From contig JAQBQH010000188.1 in assembly GCA_028287105.1 (NCBI GenBank), forward strand, positions 16,752 through 80,751: a stretch of 64,000 bases of DNA, in the 5' to 3' direction. The first letter of the stretch is position 1. Every line of letters begins with the position of its first letter. The DNA comes from Myxococcales bacterium (GTDB taxonomy: Bacteria > Myxococcota_A > Polyangia > Palsa-1104). The position numbers and the translations under genes are program-made. Below the pieces are notes generated by a model that was given only the letters and a program-made list of their open reading frames with translations, did not search any database and was not told where the DNA came from. This document shows positions 1 through 7,788 of this stretch, in pieces.

Positions 1-1
1 C

Positions 2-1435
2 ATCACCACGCTCGGCGGGCGGATTCTCGACGTCAACCCGGCGTGTGAGCGGTTCGCCGGGCTGCCCCGATCCCAATTGGTCGGTCGCGACGGAGCCGAG
101 CTGAACCTCTGGCTCCGGCCCGAGGATCGTCAGCGCGTCGCCGACGTGATGGCGCGTGACGGACGGGTCCGCGACCACGAGGGAATCGTAGAGACGCCCG
201 ACGGGATCCGGCACCACATCCTGCTCTCCGTCGAGACGATGGACGTCGAGGGGGAGCCTCGCGCCCTGACGATGATGCACGACGTGACCGATCACGTGCG
301 GCTGCAGGACGAGCTACGCCAGTCGCAGAAGATGGAGGCGGTGGGCCGCCTGGCCGGCGGAGTGGCGCACGACTTCAACAACCTGCTCACCGCGCTGAGC
401 GGCTACAACTCGCTCCTGCTCGCGGCTCTGCCGGTGGGCGATCCGCTGCGCCATTTCGCCGAGCGGGTTTCGCAGGCCGCGAAGCGCGCCTCGGCGCTCA
501 CCGATCAACTGCTCGCATTCAGTCGCAAGCAGCCGGTGGCGATCGAGAGCCTCGACTTGAACGAGGTGATCCGCAGCACCACCGACATGCTGCGCCGCCT
601 CATCGGCGAAGACGTGGCGCTGATCTCCGATCTGTCGCCGCGGCTCGATCCGGTGCGCGCCGATCGTGCGCAGGTCGAGCAGGTGATCGTGAACCTGGTG
701 GTCAACGCGCGCGACGCGATGCCGCACGGGGGCAGCATCACGGTGACGACGGCCAACGTACGCATCGAACGCGACGACTTCGTGCGCTTCGCGGTGCGTG
801 ACACCGGCGTGGGCATCGACCCGGAGGCGCGAGCGCGGCTGTTCGAGCCGTTCTACACCACCAAGGGGCCCGGCAAGGGAACGGGGCTGGGGCTGGCGAC
901 GGTGTACGGCATCGTCAAGCAGGCGGGCGGGCAGGTGCGCGTCGAGAGCGAGCCCGGCCGCGGCGCGCTGTTCGAGGTGCTGCTGCCACGCTCGGCCAGC
1001 GTCGCGGCCGCGGTCGCACCGGCCGTGGAGCAAGCCGACCCACCTCGCGGACGGGGCACCATCCTGCTCGTCGAGGACGACGACTCCGTGCGCGAATTCG
1101 TCGGCTTCGTGCTGCGCCAGCAGGGCTACGATGTGCTCGCTGCGGAGCATGGACCGCGCGCGCTCGAGATCGCAGGCGCACACGAGGGCGAGATCGATTT
1201 GCTGATCAGCGACGTGGTGATGCCGCAGATGCATGGCTTCGAGGTGGCAGAGGCGATGCGCCGCTCGCGCCCGGGGCTGCGGGTGCTGCACATCTCCGGC
1301 TATCCCGGCGACGCCATCACCAGCGACGCTGCCTTTCTCGCCAAGCCGTTCTCGCGCGAGACGCTGCTGGAGCGGGTGAGCCAGCTCGTCGCGAGCCGGT
1401 CGAGCCCCGCGAGCTCCGAACCGCCGCGCGCATAG
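2..1435 (+). CDS. Hybrid sensor histidine kinase with C-terminal receiver (5' end outside window)
   Basis: The reading frame is open from base 2, so the start lies upstream; about 477 residues are visible. It begins inside a PAS fold (LDVNPACERFAG), whose tail runs to about residue 100. A HisKA dimerisation helix follows with the phospho-accepting His at about residue 123 (GGVAHDFNN). The HATPase domain shows an N box (NLVVNARDAM), G1 (DTGVGID) and G2 (GKGTGLGLA). The C-terminal receiver has phospho-acceptor Asp at about residue 404 (LLISDVVMP) and the conserved Lys (LAKPFS). No membrane segment is visible in this part. The AHDFNN H-box type is common in PAS-rich soluble hybrid kinases of Myxococcota and Planctomycetota. 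The signal and the output partner are unknown. The attached receiver could act in a phosphorelay or as an internal modulator. Confidence 0.93.
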   Translation: MTTLGGRILDVNPACERFAGLPRSQLVGRDGAELNLWLRPEDRQRVADVMARDGRVRDHEGIVETPDGIRHHILLSVETMDVEGEPRALTMMHDVTDHVRLQDELRQSQKMEAVGRLAGGVAHDFNNLLTALSGYNSLLLAALPVGDPLRHFAERVSQAAKRASALTDQLLAFSRKQPVAIESLDLNEVIRSTTDMLRRLIGEDVALISDLSPRLDPVRADRAQVEQVIVNLVVNARDAMPHGGSITVTTANVRIERDDFVRFAVRDTGVGIDPEARARLFEPFYTTKGPGKGTGLGLATVYGIVKQAGGQVRVESEPGRGALFEVLLPRSASVAAAVAPAVEQADPPRGRGTILLVEDDDSVREFVGFVLRQQGYDVLAAEHGPRALEIAGAHEGEIDLLISDVVMPQMHGFEVAEAMRRSRPGLRVLHISGYPGDAITSDAAFLAKPFSRETLLERVSQLVASRSSPASSEPPRA

Positions 1436-1481
1436 CGGCGCAGCCCGTCCGCAGCGCGAGCGTGAGCAGCTTCCGCGATCT

Positions 1482-1820
1482 TCACAGATTCTGTCGGATG
1501 CAATAGGGAGGCAGCGCGTCTATCCGTCGCAGTGCCTCCAATGCGTCACCTCGAGTGGCGTCACGATCGTTAGCGTGAGAGCGCAAGGCGGACCTGTATC
1601 TCTCGGCCTTGTCGGCCGCGTCGACGAACCCTCCAAGTCTAAGCGCCGCAGCGCATAGTTTCCATGACGCTGCGAGCTCGCGTCTGGTTTCGCGGCGGTT
1701 GTCGCAGGCGGACATTGTCAAAGCTGCGAACAGCAGCGCGAGCCCGCACGTCAGCCTGATCGCTCCTCGAACGTCAGCGTTGTCATCTTGCCGATCGTTC
1801 AACCTCGTGCGGCGCTCCAC
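1482..1820 (-). CDS. Small putative lipoprotein, unknown function
   Basis: A 112-residue protein with a GTG start. A hydrophobic stretch (LTCGLALLFAALTMSAC) ends in a lipobox-like sequence with the candidate lipidated Cys at residue 39. About 70 residues of charged, Arg/Ala-rich helical sequence follow. The 20-residue polar extension before the hydrophobic core is longer than usual for a signal peptide, so the true start may be internal. It lies convergent to the histidine kinase and just downstream of the Gly-rich lipoprotein of module 1 (18 bp gap), so it could be the last gene of that operon. No family was recognised. Confidence 0.5.
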   Translation of the reverse strand: MERRTRLNDRQDDNADVRGAIRLTCGLALLFAALTMSACDNRRETRRELAASWKLCAAALRLGGFVDAADKAERYRSALRSHANDRDATRGDALEALRRIDALPPYCIRQNL

Positions 1821-1838
1821 GTCGGCAACTGTGAATAA

Positions 1839-2939
1839 TCAGGTCAGCGGAATGCACGTCGGCGTCGGTGCGGACGTACCGTAGCCGGCGGGACACGCCT
1901 TGGCTCGCACGCGGATGAAGCCGCCGGCGCCGCCCCCTCGCCCGCCCAAATTGCCATCAGCACCAACCGCAGGCGGCGCGCTGCCTCCACCGGCCCCGCC
2001 CGGCGGGCCGTTGCCGAAGTTTGACGTCCCGCCACGACCGCCGCGCGCGTACAGGCCGCCGCATGAGCCGTCGAACTTGACTGTCGGCGATTCAACCAAC
2101 ACGACGCCGCCCGACCCGCCCCCTGCTCCCGGGCCGGTCGGATTGCTCCCCCCCTCCGACCCGTCGGCGACGACTCCGCACATCCCGCCCGCCGAGCCAT
2201 CGAACTCGATGCGGTTCCCAGCCGCGACGAGCAGGGCCCCGCCACCGTTACCTTGGACCGCACTGACACTGCCGCCACCGCCGCCCATATCGTCGACGGA
2301 GTAGGTCCCGACCGCGCCACCCGAGCTGCCGCCGCACATCGGGTCGAATTGCGCAGGAACAGCGTCACCTCCCTGGGCGCCATTGTTGCCGCCCGCAGCG
2401 CCTGCCGTAGCCCCACCGGCACCGCCGGCACCCTCGGTCCAGGGCGATGTCGTCACCCACTGCCCCGGCGAGACCCCATACGGCGGCAGGGACGCTCCAG
2501 CCAGGCCTGGTGAGGGTGGTGGCGTCGCGAAGATCGCGCCGCGAATCGTTACGGTGTCGGCAGCGATGAGAGCGACTGCCGTCTGCGTCGGCGATTTCAC
2601 GGTCGTGTTCGGCGCAATCAGCAGAGAGCCGAACGAGAACACCGCGATCTTCGGCGCGGGAACCGAGCTTCCGGTGCAGCTCGCCGCGACGGGAGCGCGT
2701 AGCTCCCAGCCAATGCCCTGCCACACGCCCGGGGTATTCAGACGGATGGTCAAGCCGTCGCAGCTGATCCTTCCCACATCGGGCTCGACGGTACAGCTGC
2801 CCGAGAGCGTGGTCTGCTGGTTGGTGGCGGTCCCGGACATCAGGCTGACACCATTCGACAGCACGAAGTTGGTCCCAATCACGTTTTGTCCGGTACAGCC
2901 GACCGCGCAGAGCACAGCCGTGCTCAGTAGACGTGTCAT
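1839..2939 (-). CDS. Gly-rich lipoprotein of ECF module 1
   Basis: A 366-residue protein. The ATG at 2939 was chosen because it directly opens a signal peptide ending in a lipobox (VLCAVGC, Cys about residue 15); a longer in-frame extension has no signal. The N-terminal third resembles a beta-rich cell-surface domain (TVTIRGAIFA, KIAVFSFGSLLIAPNT). The rest is dominated by Gly/Ala-rich linkers (GGAGGATAGAAGG, GGGSGGVVLVE) interleaved with short beta-strand-like segments, a pattern seen in secreted beta-helix or adhesin-like proteins. It is the last clear gene of module 1, 41 bp after the anti-sigma gene, and has its own putative promoter motif at 2957-2982. It is the positional counterpart of the Cys-rich lipoprotein at 38720-40021. 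Function unknown; surface display is inferred. Confidence 0.75.
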   Translation of the reverse strand: MTRLLSTAVLCAVGCTGQNVIGTNFVLSNGVSLMSGTATNQQTTLSGSCTVEPDVGRISCDGLTIRLNTPGVWQGIGWELRAPVAASCTGSSVPAPKIAVFSFGSLLIAPNTTVKSPTQTAVALIAADTVTIRGAIFATPPPSPGLAGASLPPYGVSPGQWVTTSPWTEGAGGAGGATAGAAGGNNGAQGGDAVPAQFDPMCGGSSGGAVGTYSVDDMGGGGGSVSAVQGNGGGALLVAAGNRIEFDGSAGGMCGVVADGSEGGSNPTGPGAGGGSGGVVLVESPTVKFDGSCGGLYARGGRGGTSNFGNGPPGGAGGGSAPPAVGADGNLGGRGGGAGGFIRVRAKACPAGYGTSAPTPTCIPLT

Positions 2940-2956
2940 GCTCACGCTCCAGACCG

Positions 2957-2982
2957 TTAGTGCGATCTTGTCGGGAAACCTT
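2957..2982 (-). promoter_or_regulatory. Putative ECF promoter before module 1 lipoprotein
   Basis: Read on the minus strand: AAGGTTT, a 13-base spacer, then CACTAA, ending 17 bases before the ATG at 2939. The same arrangement (AAGGTTT, 13 bases, CACACA, 15 bases to ATG) precedes the module 1 sigma gene. The -35-like part overlaps the stop codon of the anti-sigma gene. Assignment as a promoter of the module 1 sigma factor is inference. Confidence 0.4.
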
Positions 2983-4261
2983 ACGGACGAAGCGCTCGAC
3001 GTGCCGATTCGGCGAGTGGCCCATTGGGGGCGGCCGCGAGGTACTGGCTGAAATCCTCGCGCGCACCACCGACATCGCCGGTTCGTGCGCGACACACGCC
3101 GCGATCATAGTGAGCGCGATTGGCGACGTCGGGATCGCCATCGATGATCGCGCGCGCGAAGTCAGCGAGAGCCTCGTGGCATCGTCCCCGCTCTGCGCGG
3201 AGTTCGCCACGGATCATCGCCAACCGTGGGGCGTTGAGTCGTCCGTCGAGCACGATTGCGTCCAACCGCGCGAGCGCGTCATCGTTACGGCGCAGTTGCA
3301 TTAGCGCTTCGATTGCTGTCGTCTCTGCCTCGGCCGCCAGCTCCCCGCCGGGATGCTGCATCCAGTACTTCTCCAACGAAGCGAGTGCATCCGCCGCCGC
3401 GCCTGCGTGGAGCTGACGAATCGCAGTGGCGACGATTTCGGCTTCGGCCCCCGGCGGTGGTGGTGAAGGTTGTTCGGGCTCGCGACCCCCACTCGGAGCT
3501 GACGTCGCCGCTGGTGCGTTTCGCAGGCGCGCGCCGGCACGCACAGCTCCCTTCGAGCTTCGCATTTCAAGTCGGTCAGGCGGCCGAACCGACTGCGAGT
3601 CAGGTGCGTGAACGGGGGTCGCCGCGGAAGTCCGCGGGGCATTGGTTTCGAGTGTCATCGCGATCTGGCGGCGTTCGGCGTCGGACACGGTGCTTACGCC
3701 GGCCGCGCTGAAAACCGTAGATGTGCCGATCTCGACAACGCCGGGAAACTCGCGCCACTCGGCCTCCACGCTGCCCGAGTACGCTGCCACTCGCGTGTGG
3801 AGAGAAATGACGTCGATGACGGCGAGGGCATTCGGGCGCACGCGGATTCGCCCTTCGGGGACCGTCACGGTTTGAGGCCGAGAAGCGGTTCTCACGATCA
3901 ATCGGCCGTCGCGAATGACTGGCGCCATCCCGTCAATCGTCAACGCGGCAGGCCCGAGGACCAGCAGATCTGCGGCCGTCGGCGTCGACACTCGCGCGAG
4001 TGTTCCCGCTGGCACGAGAAGATTCGCACTCTCGTGATGCTTCGTGCGCTGCAAAACAATCAGCCCAGCAAACGCGATCGCCGCGACCGCGGCGGCTCCG
4101 AGCCGAAGCGAGACGCGCGGCCGCTTGTACGAATCATGGTCGAGCGCCTGCGCGATGCGGCCGAGCTGGGCAGCGTTGAGCAGGGCTGGCGGCGGCAGTT
4201 TCTTGATCTGCCGCTGTAGCCGCGCGTCCCAAACTCGCTCGCGCTCATCCCTGTCTGCCAT
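2981..4261 (-). CDS. FecR-like/TPR anti-sigma factor of module 1
   Basis: A 426-residue protein probably anchored in the inner membrane. The cytoplasmic N-terminus (residues 1-50, highly charged) is followed by one membrane segment (about 53-70, LGAAAVAAIAFAGLIVL). A FecR-like periplasmic beta domain spans about 80-190 (LIVRTASRPQTVTVPEGRIR). A Pro/Ser linker leads to TPR-like helical repeats (about 265-426; ADALASLEKYW, AHYDRGVCRARTGD). Unlike its counterpart at 40018-41364 it has no HxxxCxxC zinc motif at the N-terminus. Its start overlaps the sigma gene by 17 bases, so the two are translationally coupled. By analogy with FecR-type proteins it should hold the sigma factor inactive until an envelope signal arrives. 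Confidence 0.8.
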   Translation of the reverse strand: MADRDERERVWDARLQRQIKKLPPPALLNAAQLGRIAQALDHDSYKRPRVSLRLGAAAVAAIAFAGLIVLQRTKHHESANLLVPAGTLARVSTPTAADLLVLGPAALTIDGMAPVIRDGRLIVRTASRPQTVTVPEGRIRVRPNALAVIDVISLHTRVAAYSGSVEAEWREFPGVVEIGTSTVFSAAGVSTVSDAERRQIAMTLETNAPRTSAATPVHAPDSQSVRPPDRLEMRSSKGAVRAGARLRNAPAATSAPSGGREPEQPSPPPPGAEAEIVATAIRQLHAGAAADALASLEKYWMQHPGGELAAEAETTAIEALMQLRRNDDALARLDAIVLDGRLNAPRLAMIRGELRAERGRCHEALADFARAIIDGDPDVANRAHYDRGVCRARTGDVGGAREDFSQYLAAAPNGPLAESARRALRP

Positions 4262-4814
4262 CGGAGCCCTTTCCCTCGATCGCCCGAATATGCGCAGACA
4301 TTTGCTTGCGCGCGCGATTGAGACGCACCCAAACGGTCCCGATCTTCAATCCTTTGAGGCTCGCAATCTCCGCGCAGGAGAGCCCTTCGACCTCGAACAG
4401 GATGAAGACTGTTCGGTACTTCTCGCGAAGGCGATCGAGCGCTCCATAGATCAGCCGTGCGGCCTCGCGCCGTTCCACCGACTCGGCCGTCGCGACTGCC
4501 GGCAGATCTTCGATTGGCGCGTCGCCGCAGAACGTAAGCAGGCGACGCAGTCGGTCCTTGCGACGCTTCGCCATCACGACGCGCTCGCTGATCGCATACA
4601 GCCAGGTCGTCGCCTTGGCGTCCCCGCGGAAGGAGGGCAATCGTCTATGTGCTTGTAAGAACACCTCCTGGACGAGGTCCTCGACGTCTGCGCCCGGTCC
4701 GGCGAGGCGACTCACCCACGCAGCGACGCGCTGCGCGTGAGCCATGAACAGCTCTTCGCTCGTTGGCGCGACTCTCTCAGGCGCAGGGTCGTCCGCTGAC
4801 ACGATTCTCGGCAT
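4245..4814 (-). CDS. ECF RNA polymerase sigma factor (module 1)
   Basis: A 189-residue sigma-70 family protein. The ATG at 4814 was chosen because homology starts just after it and the longer in-frame extension is low-complexity. Region 2 is seen at about residues 22-90 (DVEDLVQEVFLQAHRRL, SFRGDAKATTWLYAI). Region 4 lies at about 125-175 with a helix-turn-helix (LSCAEIASLKGLKIGTVWVRLNRAR). It lacks regions 1 and 3, as ECF sigmas do. It is followed by the overlapping anti-sigma gene and preceded by an envelope protein gene on the same strand. A T-rich element at 4830-4855 upstream resembles an element in front of the module 1 lipoprotein, which suggests autoregulation. Confidence 0.92.
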   Translation of the reverse strand: MPRIVSADDPAPERVAPTSEELFMAHAQRVAAWVSRLAGPGADVEDLVQEVFLQAHRRLPSFRGDAKATTWLYAISERVVMAKRRKDRLRRLLTFCGDAPIEDLPAVATAESVERREAARLIYGALDRLREKYRTVFILFEVEGLSCAEIASLKGLKIGTVWVRLNRARKQMSAHIRAIEGKGSDGRQG

Positions 4815-4829
4815 TCCGGTCCTGAGGTG

Positions 4830-4855
4830 TGTGTGTCGCGGGCGCAAAAAACCTT
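4830..4855 (-). promoter_or_regulatory. Putative ECF promoter before module 1 sigma gene
   Basis: On the minus strand AAGGTTT (within a T6 run unusual for this GC-rich DNA) is followed by 13 bases and CACACA, 15 bases upstream of the sigma ATG at 4814. Spacing matches the element at 2957-2982. The -10-like hexamer is only partly conserved between the two. Confidence 0.38.
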
Positions 4856-4858
4856 TCA

Positions 4859-5755
4859 CTAAAAATCGCCGAATGAGGCGCCGGCCAGGAGGATCACATC
4901 GAGCCGCGGCAAATCGGCGCGGACCGCCAAGGCGTTCGCTGACACAGTTTCCGAACGAAGCCATCCCGTGATCCCGACACCGAGGAACGGCATCAGCCTG
5001 TGCCAGCGGTATCCCGCTCTGATACCCGCTGCGAGCCCAGGGTCGAAGTTGGCGACGGCCGCGTTTTCTGCGAATCCGTTCCCGCCGACGAGGAGCAGCG
5101 CTGCGACGGCATCCGCGGTCATATCTGCAATCCAGTGGCCCGCGCGAATGCGATAGGCCGCTCCGAGCGACAGCGCCAGACGCGTCCATCGTGCTTGCCC
5201 GGTTCCAAGCACTATGGACCTCTGACCCGTTCCACTCAGTGCGACGTGTCCCCCGAACCGGCCGCCCGCCCTGCCCAAGATCGCGGCGATGCTTGCACCA
5301 GGCGCGACGCCGCCGTCATTCGCGATAGCCGAGACGAATGCGGCGCTCAAATCGTAGCCGGCGCGCGGCTGCTGCGGTGGCGCTGCTCGCCGGACCATCA
5401 TGGCTTGGGGCGCGACCGCGCCTGGCGGTCCAGCCGCATCCGGCGGCGGTAACGCCGCGCCGGCTGTCAACTGCAGTCGCTGAGCAGCGATGATGACTGC
5501 CGCCGATCGCGCTCGCTCTCCGCAATCGGGCCCGGCTGCAAGCCATCGTTTTCCGGTCACGACACCGACCGCGTTGATGAATTGGATTCCGACTCCAGAT
5601 CCCGTCGAGCGAATTTGAACGCGTTCAGTGCTTGCGTTGCGCGTGTCTTGTAACAGCGGCTCGAGCGCCGCAGCGATCTCCTCGCGTGTCGGACACTCAC
5701 CTTCAACGTCGATCGAAACCAGGCCCATCGTGACGCTGAGGACGACGGCGAGCAT
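4859..5755 (-). CDS. Putative envelope/outer-membrane protein of module 1
   Basis: A 298-residue protein. The ATG at 5755 was chosen because it opens a signal-peptide-like segment (MLAVVLSVTMGLVSIDVEG). An N-terminal periplasmic-like domain (about 20-110, ECPTREEIAAALEPLL) with two Cys leads through a Pro/Ala linker into a C-terminal half of alternating beta-type segments. This half resembles a small outer-membrane beta-barrel (LALSLGAAYRIRAGHWIADM, LPRLDVILLAGASFGDF) and ends in Phe, as barrels often do. The gene directly precedes the module 1 sigma gene on the same strand. The same two-part layout is seen in the gene at 42006-42995, upstream of the module 2 sigma. It may be the sensor or cargo of the module; the role is not established. 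Confidence 0.72.
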   Translation of the reverse strand: MLAVVLSVTMGLVSIDVEGECPTREEIAAALEPLLQDTRNASTERVQIRSTGSGVGIQFINAVGVVTGKRWLAAGPDCGERARSAAVIIAAQRLQLTAGAALPPPDAAGPPGAVAPQAMMVRRAAPPQQPRAGYDLSAAFVSAIANDGGVAPGASIAAILGRAGGRFGGHVALSGTGQRSIVLGTGQARWTRLALSLGAAYRIRAGHWIADMTADAVAALLLVGGNGFAENAAVANFDPGLAAGIRAGYRWHRLMPFLGVGITGWLRSETVSANALAVRADLPRLDVILLAGASFGDF

Positions 5756-6008
5756 GCTCGAACTGTACCATTCATCGCGATCGAGACCGTGCGCGCTACC
5801 AGAAGCGACGGCAGTCATCACGCCGCGGCGCTTCGTTGTTCCGCGACGGGAATTCGCCCTTCCTGCGATAGGCGCAAGACGCCGCGCGACCGGCGTGCGC
5901 GCCCTCGATCCCCATCCTCGCCCTTTCCAAATTGGACACGCGTGTGGCCCGACTGGAGCGTAGCGCCCGCCCGCCCTGCCGTTACTGTATGCGCAAGAGG
6001 TAAACATC

Positions 6009-6989
6009 ATGAAGCCGACGCATGCCTTTGTCGTGGCGCTGTTGTTGATGGGGTGCGGATCCAAGTCTCAGCCACCGACGGGCGGAGGCGGTTCGGGCGG
6101 AACCGGCGGCGGGTCCGGTGGCGGCGGCAGCTCGTGGCTGACCGGCGCGTCGGCGACGCTGTTGTCGACGAGCGACGGCGACCGCTTCATCACGCGCAGC
6201 GCGCCGACGACGGCCGACCTCTACAGCCTGGTCTGCGTCGGTCACCAGGACGGCTGGGCGGCGGGCGCCGAGGGCACCATCATCGGCACGCACGATGGCG
6301 GCGCGACCTGGAGCGTCGAATCGAGCGGCGTGACCACCAGCCTGCGCGCGCTGGCGTTCTCCGATCTCGAACATGGCCTCGCCGTCGGCGATGCCGGCGT
6401 CGTGCTGCGCACCGTCGATGGCGGCGCCAGCTGGCAGCGTGTCGCGGTGGCGACGGCCGCGGACCTGCGCGGCGTCGCGCTCTCGAGCTTCGACGGCCGC
6501 GCCTTCATCGTCGGCGCCGGCGGCCTGGTCTTGCGCTCGACCGACGGTGGCGTCAGCTTCGGCGCGGCGTCGACTCCCGTCGCCGGCGAGCTGCGCGCGG
6601 TCCGCTTCCGCGGCGAAGTGGGAGCGGGCGTTGCCGTTGGGGACGCCGGCCTCGTGCTGGTGACGCATGACGGCACGACCTGGCAGCCGCTGGCGCGCGC
6701 GCCAGGCGATTTGACCGCGCTGTCCCTCGCGGCCGACGGCGCACGCATCGTCGCCGTCGGCGCCGCCGGCCTGGTGTGGCGCTCGAGCGACGGTGGCGCC
6801 AGCTGGCAGGCGTCGACGAGCGGCGTCAGCGCATCGCTCGCGACCATCGGCTTCTCCGACGAGACGCCCGACCTCGGCTGGGCCGCCGGCGCACACGGCG
6901 CGCTCCTCGTCACGCACGACGGCGGCGCGACCTTCCGTTCGCTGCCGTCGCCCACGACGCTCGATCTCTACGCCGTCGAAGATCTCTAG
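6009..6989 (+). CDS. YCF48/BNR-type beta-propeller lipoprotein
   Basis: A 326-residue protein preceded by a clear ribosome binding site (AAGAGG). A lipoprotein signal ends at Cys16 (LLLMGC). A Gly/Ser linker (GGGGSGGTGGGSGGGG) is followed by six or so repeats of the type DGGATW/DGGASWQ alternating with VGDAGVVLRT. These are the Asp-box-like blades of the YCF48/BNR (sialidase-like) propeller fold. Such propellers bind carbohydrates or act as assembly factors; no catalytic residues are apparent. It resembles the protein at 9165-10265 in design. Its 3' end overlaps the convergent gene at 6986 by 4 bases. Confidence 0.88.
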   Translation: MKPTHAFVVALLLMGCGSKSQPPTGGGGSGGTGGGSGGGGSSWLTGASATLLSTSDGDRFITRSAPTTADLYSLVCVGHQDGWAAGAEGTIIGTHDGGATWSVESSGVTTSLRALAFSDLEHGLAVGDAGVVLRTVDGGASWQRVAVATAADLRGVALSSFDGRAFIVGAGGLVLRSTDGGVSFGAASTPVAGELRAVRFRGEVGAGVAVGDAGLVLVTHDGTTWQPLARAPGDLTALSLAADGARIVAVGAAGLVWRSSDGGASWQASTSGVSASLATIGFSDETPDLGWAAGAHGALLVTHDGGATFRSLPSPTTLDLYAVEDL

Positions 6990-7477
6990 TTCAACTGGCG
7001 CTCGAGCGCCGCGGCGTCGCGCGTCGCCTGGCCGTAACCGTGCGCGGCGGCTTCACGCTGCAGCGTCGCGATTGCCCGGCGCGCCGCGTCGCGGGGCCCG
7101 TGACGCACCAGCAGCTCGGCCACCAGCTGGCGCTGATCGAGGGCGGCGTCGACGTCGCCTTTGGGGTCGTTGTCCGCGATGGCGACGCGCAGGTTGCCGA
7201 GCGCGCCCGCCACGTCGCCTTGCGCCGCCTTGACGAGCGCCTGGGAACCGACGACCGACGTCTGCGCCGCGCCGGTCTGGCGCAGGAGCTCGTTTTCGCG
7301 CGTCGCCGCGACCACCGCGTCGTCCATACGGCCGGCGCGCACCAGGATGCGGATCAGCTCCGCGACCACGCTGCCAACTGCGATGTCGTCGCGGCGGGGG
7401 CCGGCCGGGGCGAACGGTTCCGAGTTGGTGATCGTGGACTCGATCTCGAGGCCGCTGCCCTTGCGCCGGTCCGACAT
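6986..7477 (-). CDS. Hypothetical helical (TPR-like) protein
   Basis: A 163-residue, probably cytoplasmic protein with no signal peptide or membrane segment. It consists of amphipathic helices (VVAELIRILVRAGRMDDAVV, QALVKAAQGDVAGALGNLR, AAHGYGQATRDAAALERQ) with the spacing of degenerate tetratricopeptide repeats. Start chosen at ATG 7477; an alternative in-frame start lies at 7486. It is not obviously operonic: it converges on the propeller lipoprotein gene and is followed upstream by a 300-bp non-coding stretch. Function unknown; protein-protein interaction is a fair guess. Confidence 0.62.
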   Translation of the reverse strand: MSDRRKGSGLEIESTITNSEPFAPAGPRRDDIAVGSVVAELIRILVRAGRMDDAVVAATRENELLRQTGAAQTSVVGSQALVKAAQGDVAGALGNLRVAIADNDPKGDVDAALDQRQLVAELLVRHGPRDAARRAIATLQREAAAHGYGQATRDAAALERQLN

Positions 7478-7788
7478 GCTTTGCACCTTCCCGCATCTGG
7501 CCGCCCGAGATCAAGCGGTCCCCTCCGTGGGCATCTTCGCGGAGACGCGAGCCAGACGTGAGCCACACATGGGGCAGAGGTGCGGCATCTTGTCGCAGCG
7601 GCTCAGCGGCCTCGCCTCGCGTGACCACCGCCACCCTTTTCCGCCGAGGTCGACGGCATTCTCCCCCACTCGTGGACCGCGGACCCCAGTCTTCATCTAT
7701 CGATTCCTTGATTGGCGACCACTTGCGACGGGTCCGCGCGTTGCACAGAGCCGTCAGTTCGCTCCTCTTACAGAAAGGTCCCCGCACG
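7478..7788. other. Intergenic region between divergent genes
   Basis: About 310 bases separating the helical protein (minus) from the TRAP solute-binding protein (plus). Short reading frames here have no recognisable family. It presumably holds both promoters, but no convincing -35/-10 pair was found. A weak ribosome binding site (AAAGG) lies upstream of the ATG at 7789. Confidence 0.5.

Noticed and set aside
314..1291. Long antisense reading frame over the histidine kinase
   Set aside because: It mirrors the codon structure of the kinase frame on the other strand; the sense protein has all catalytic motifs.
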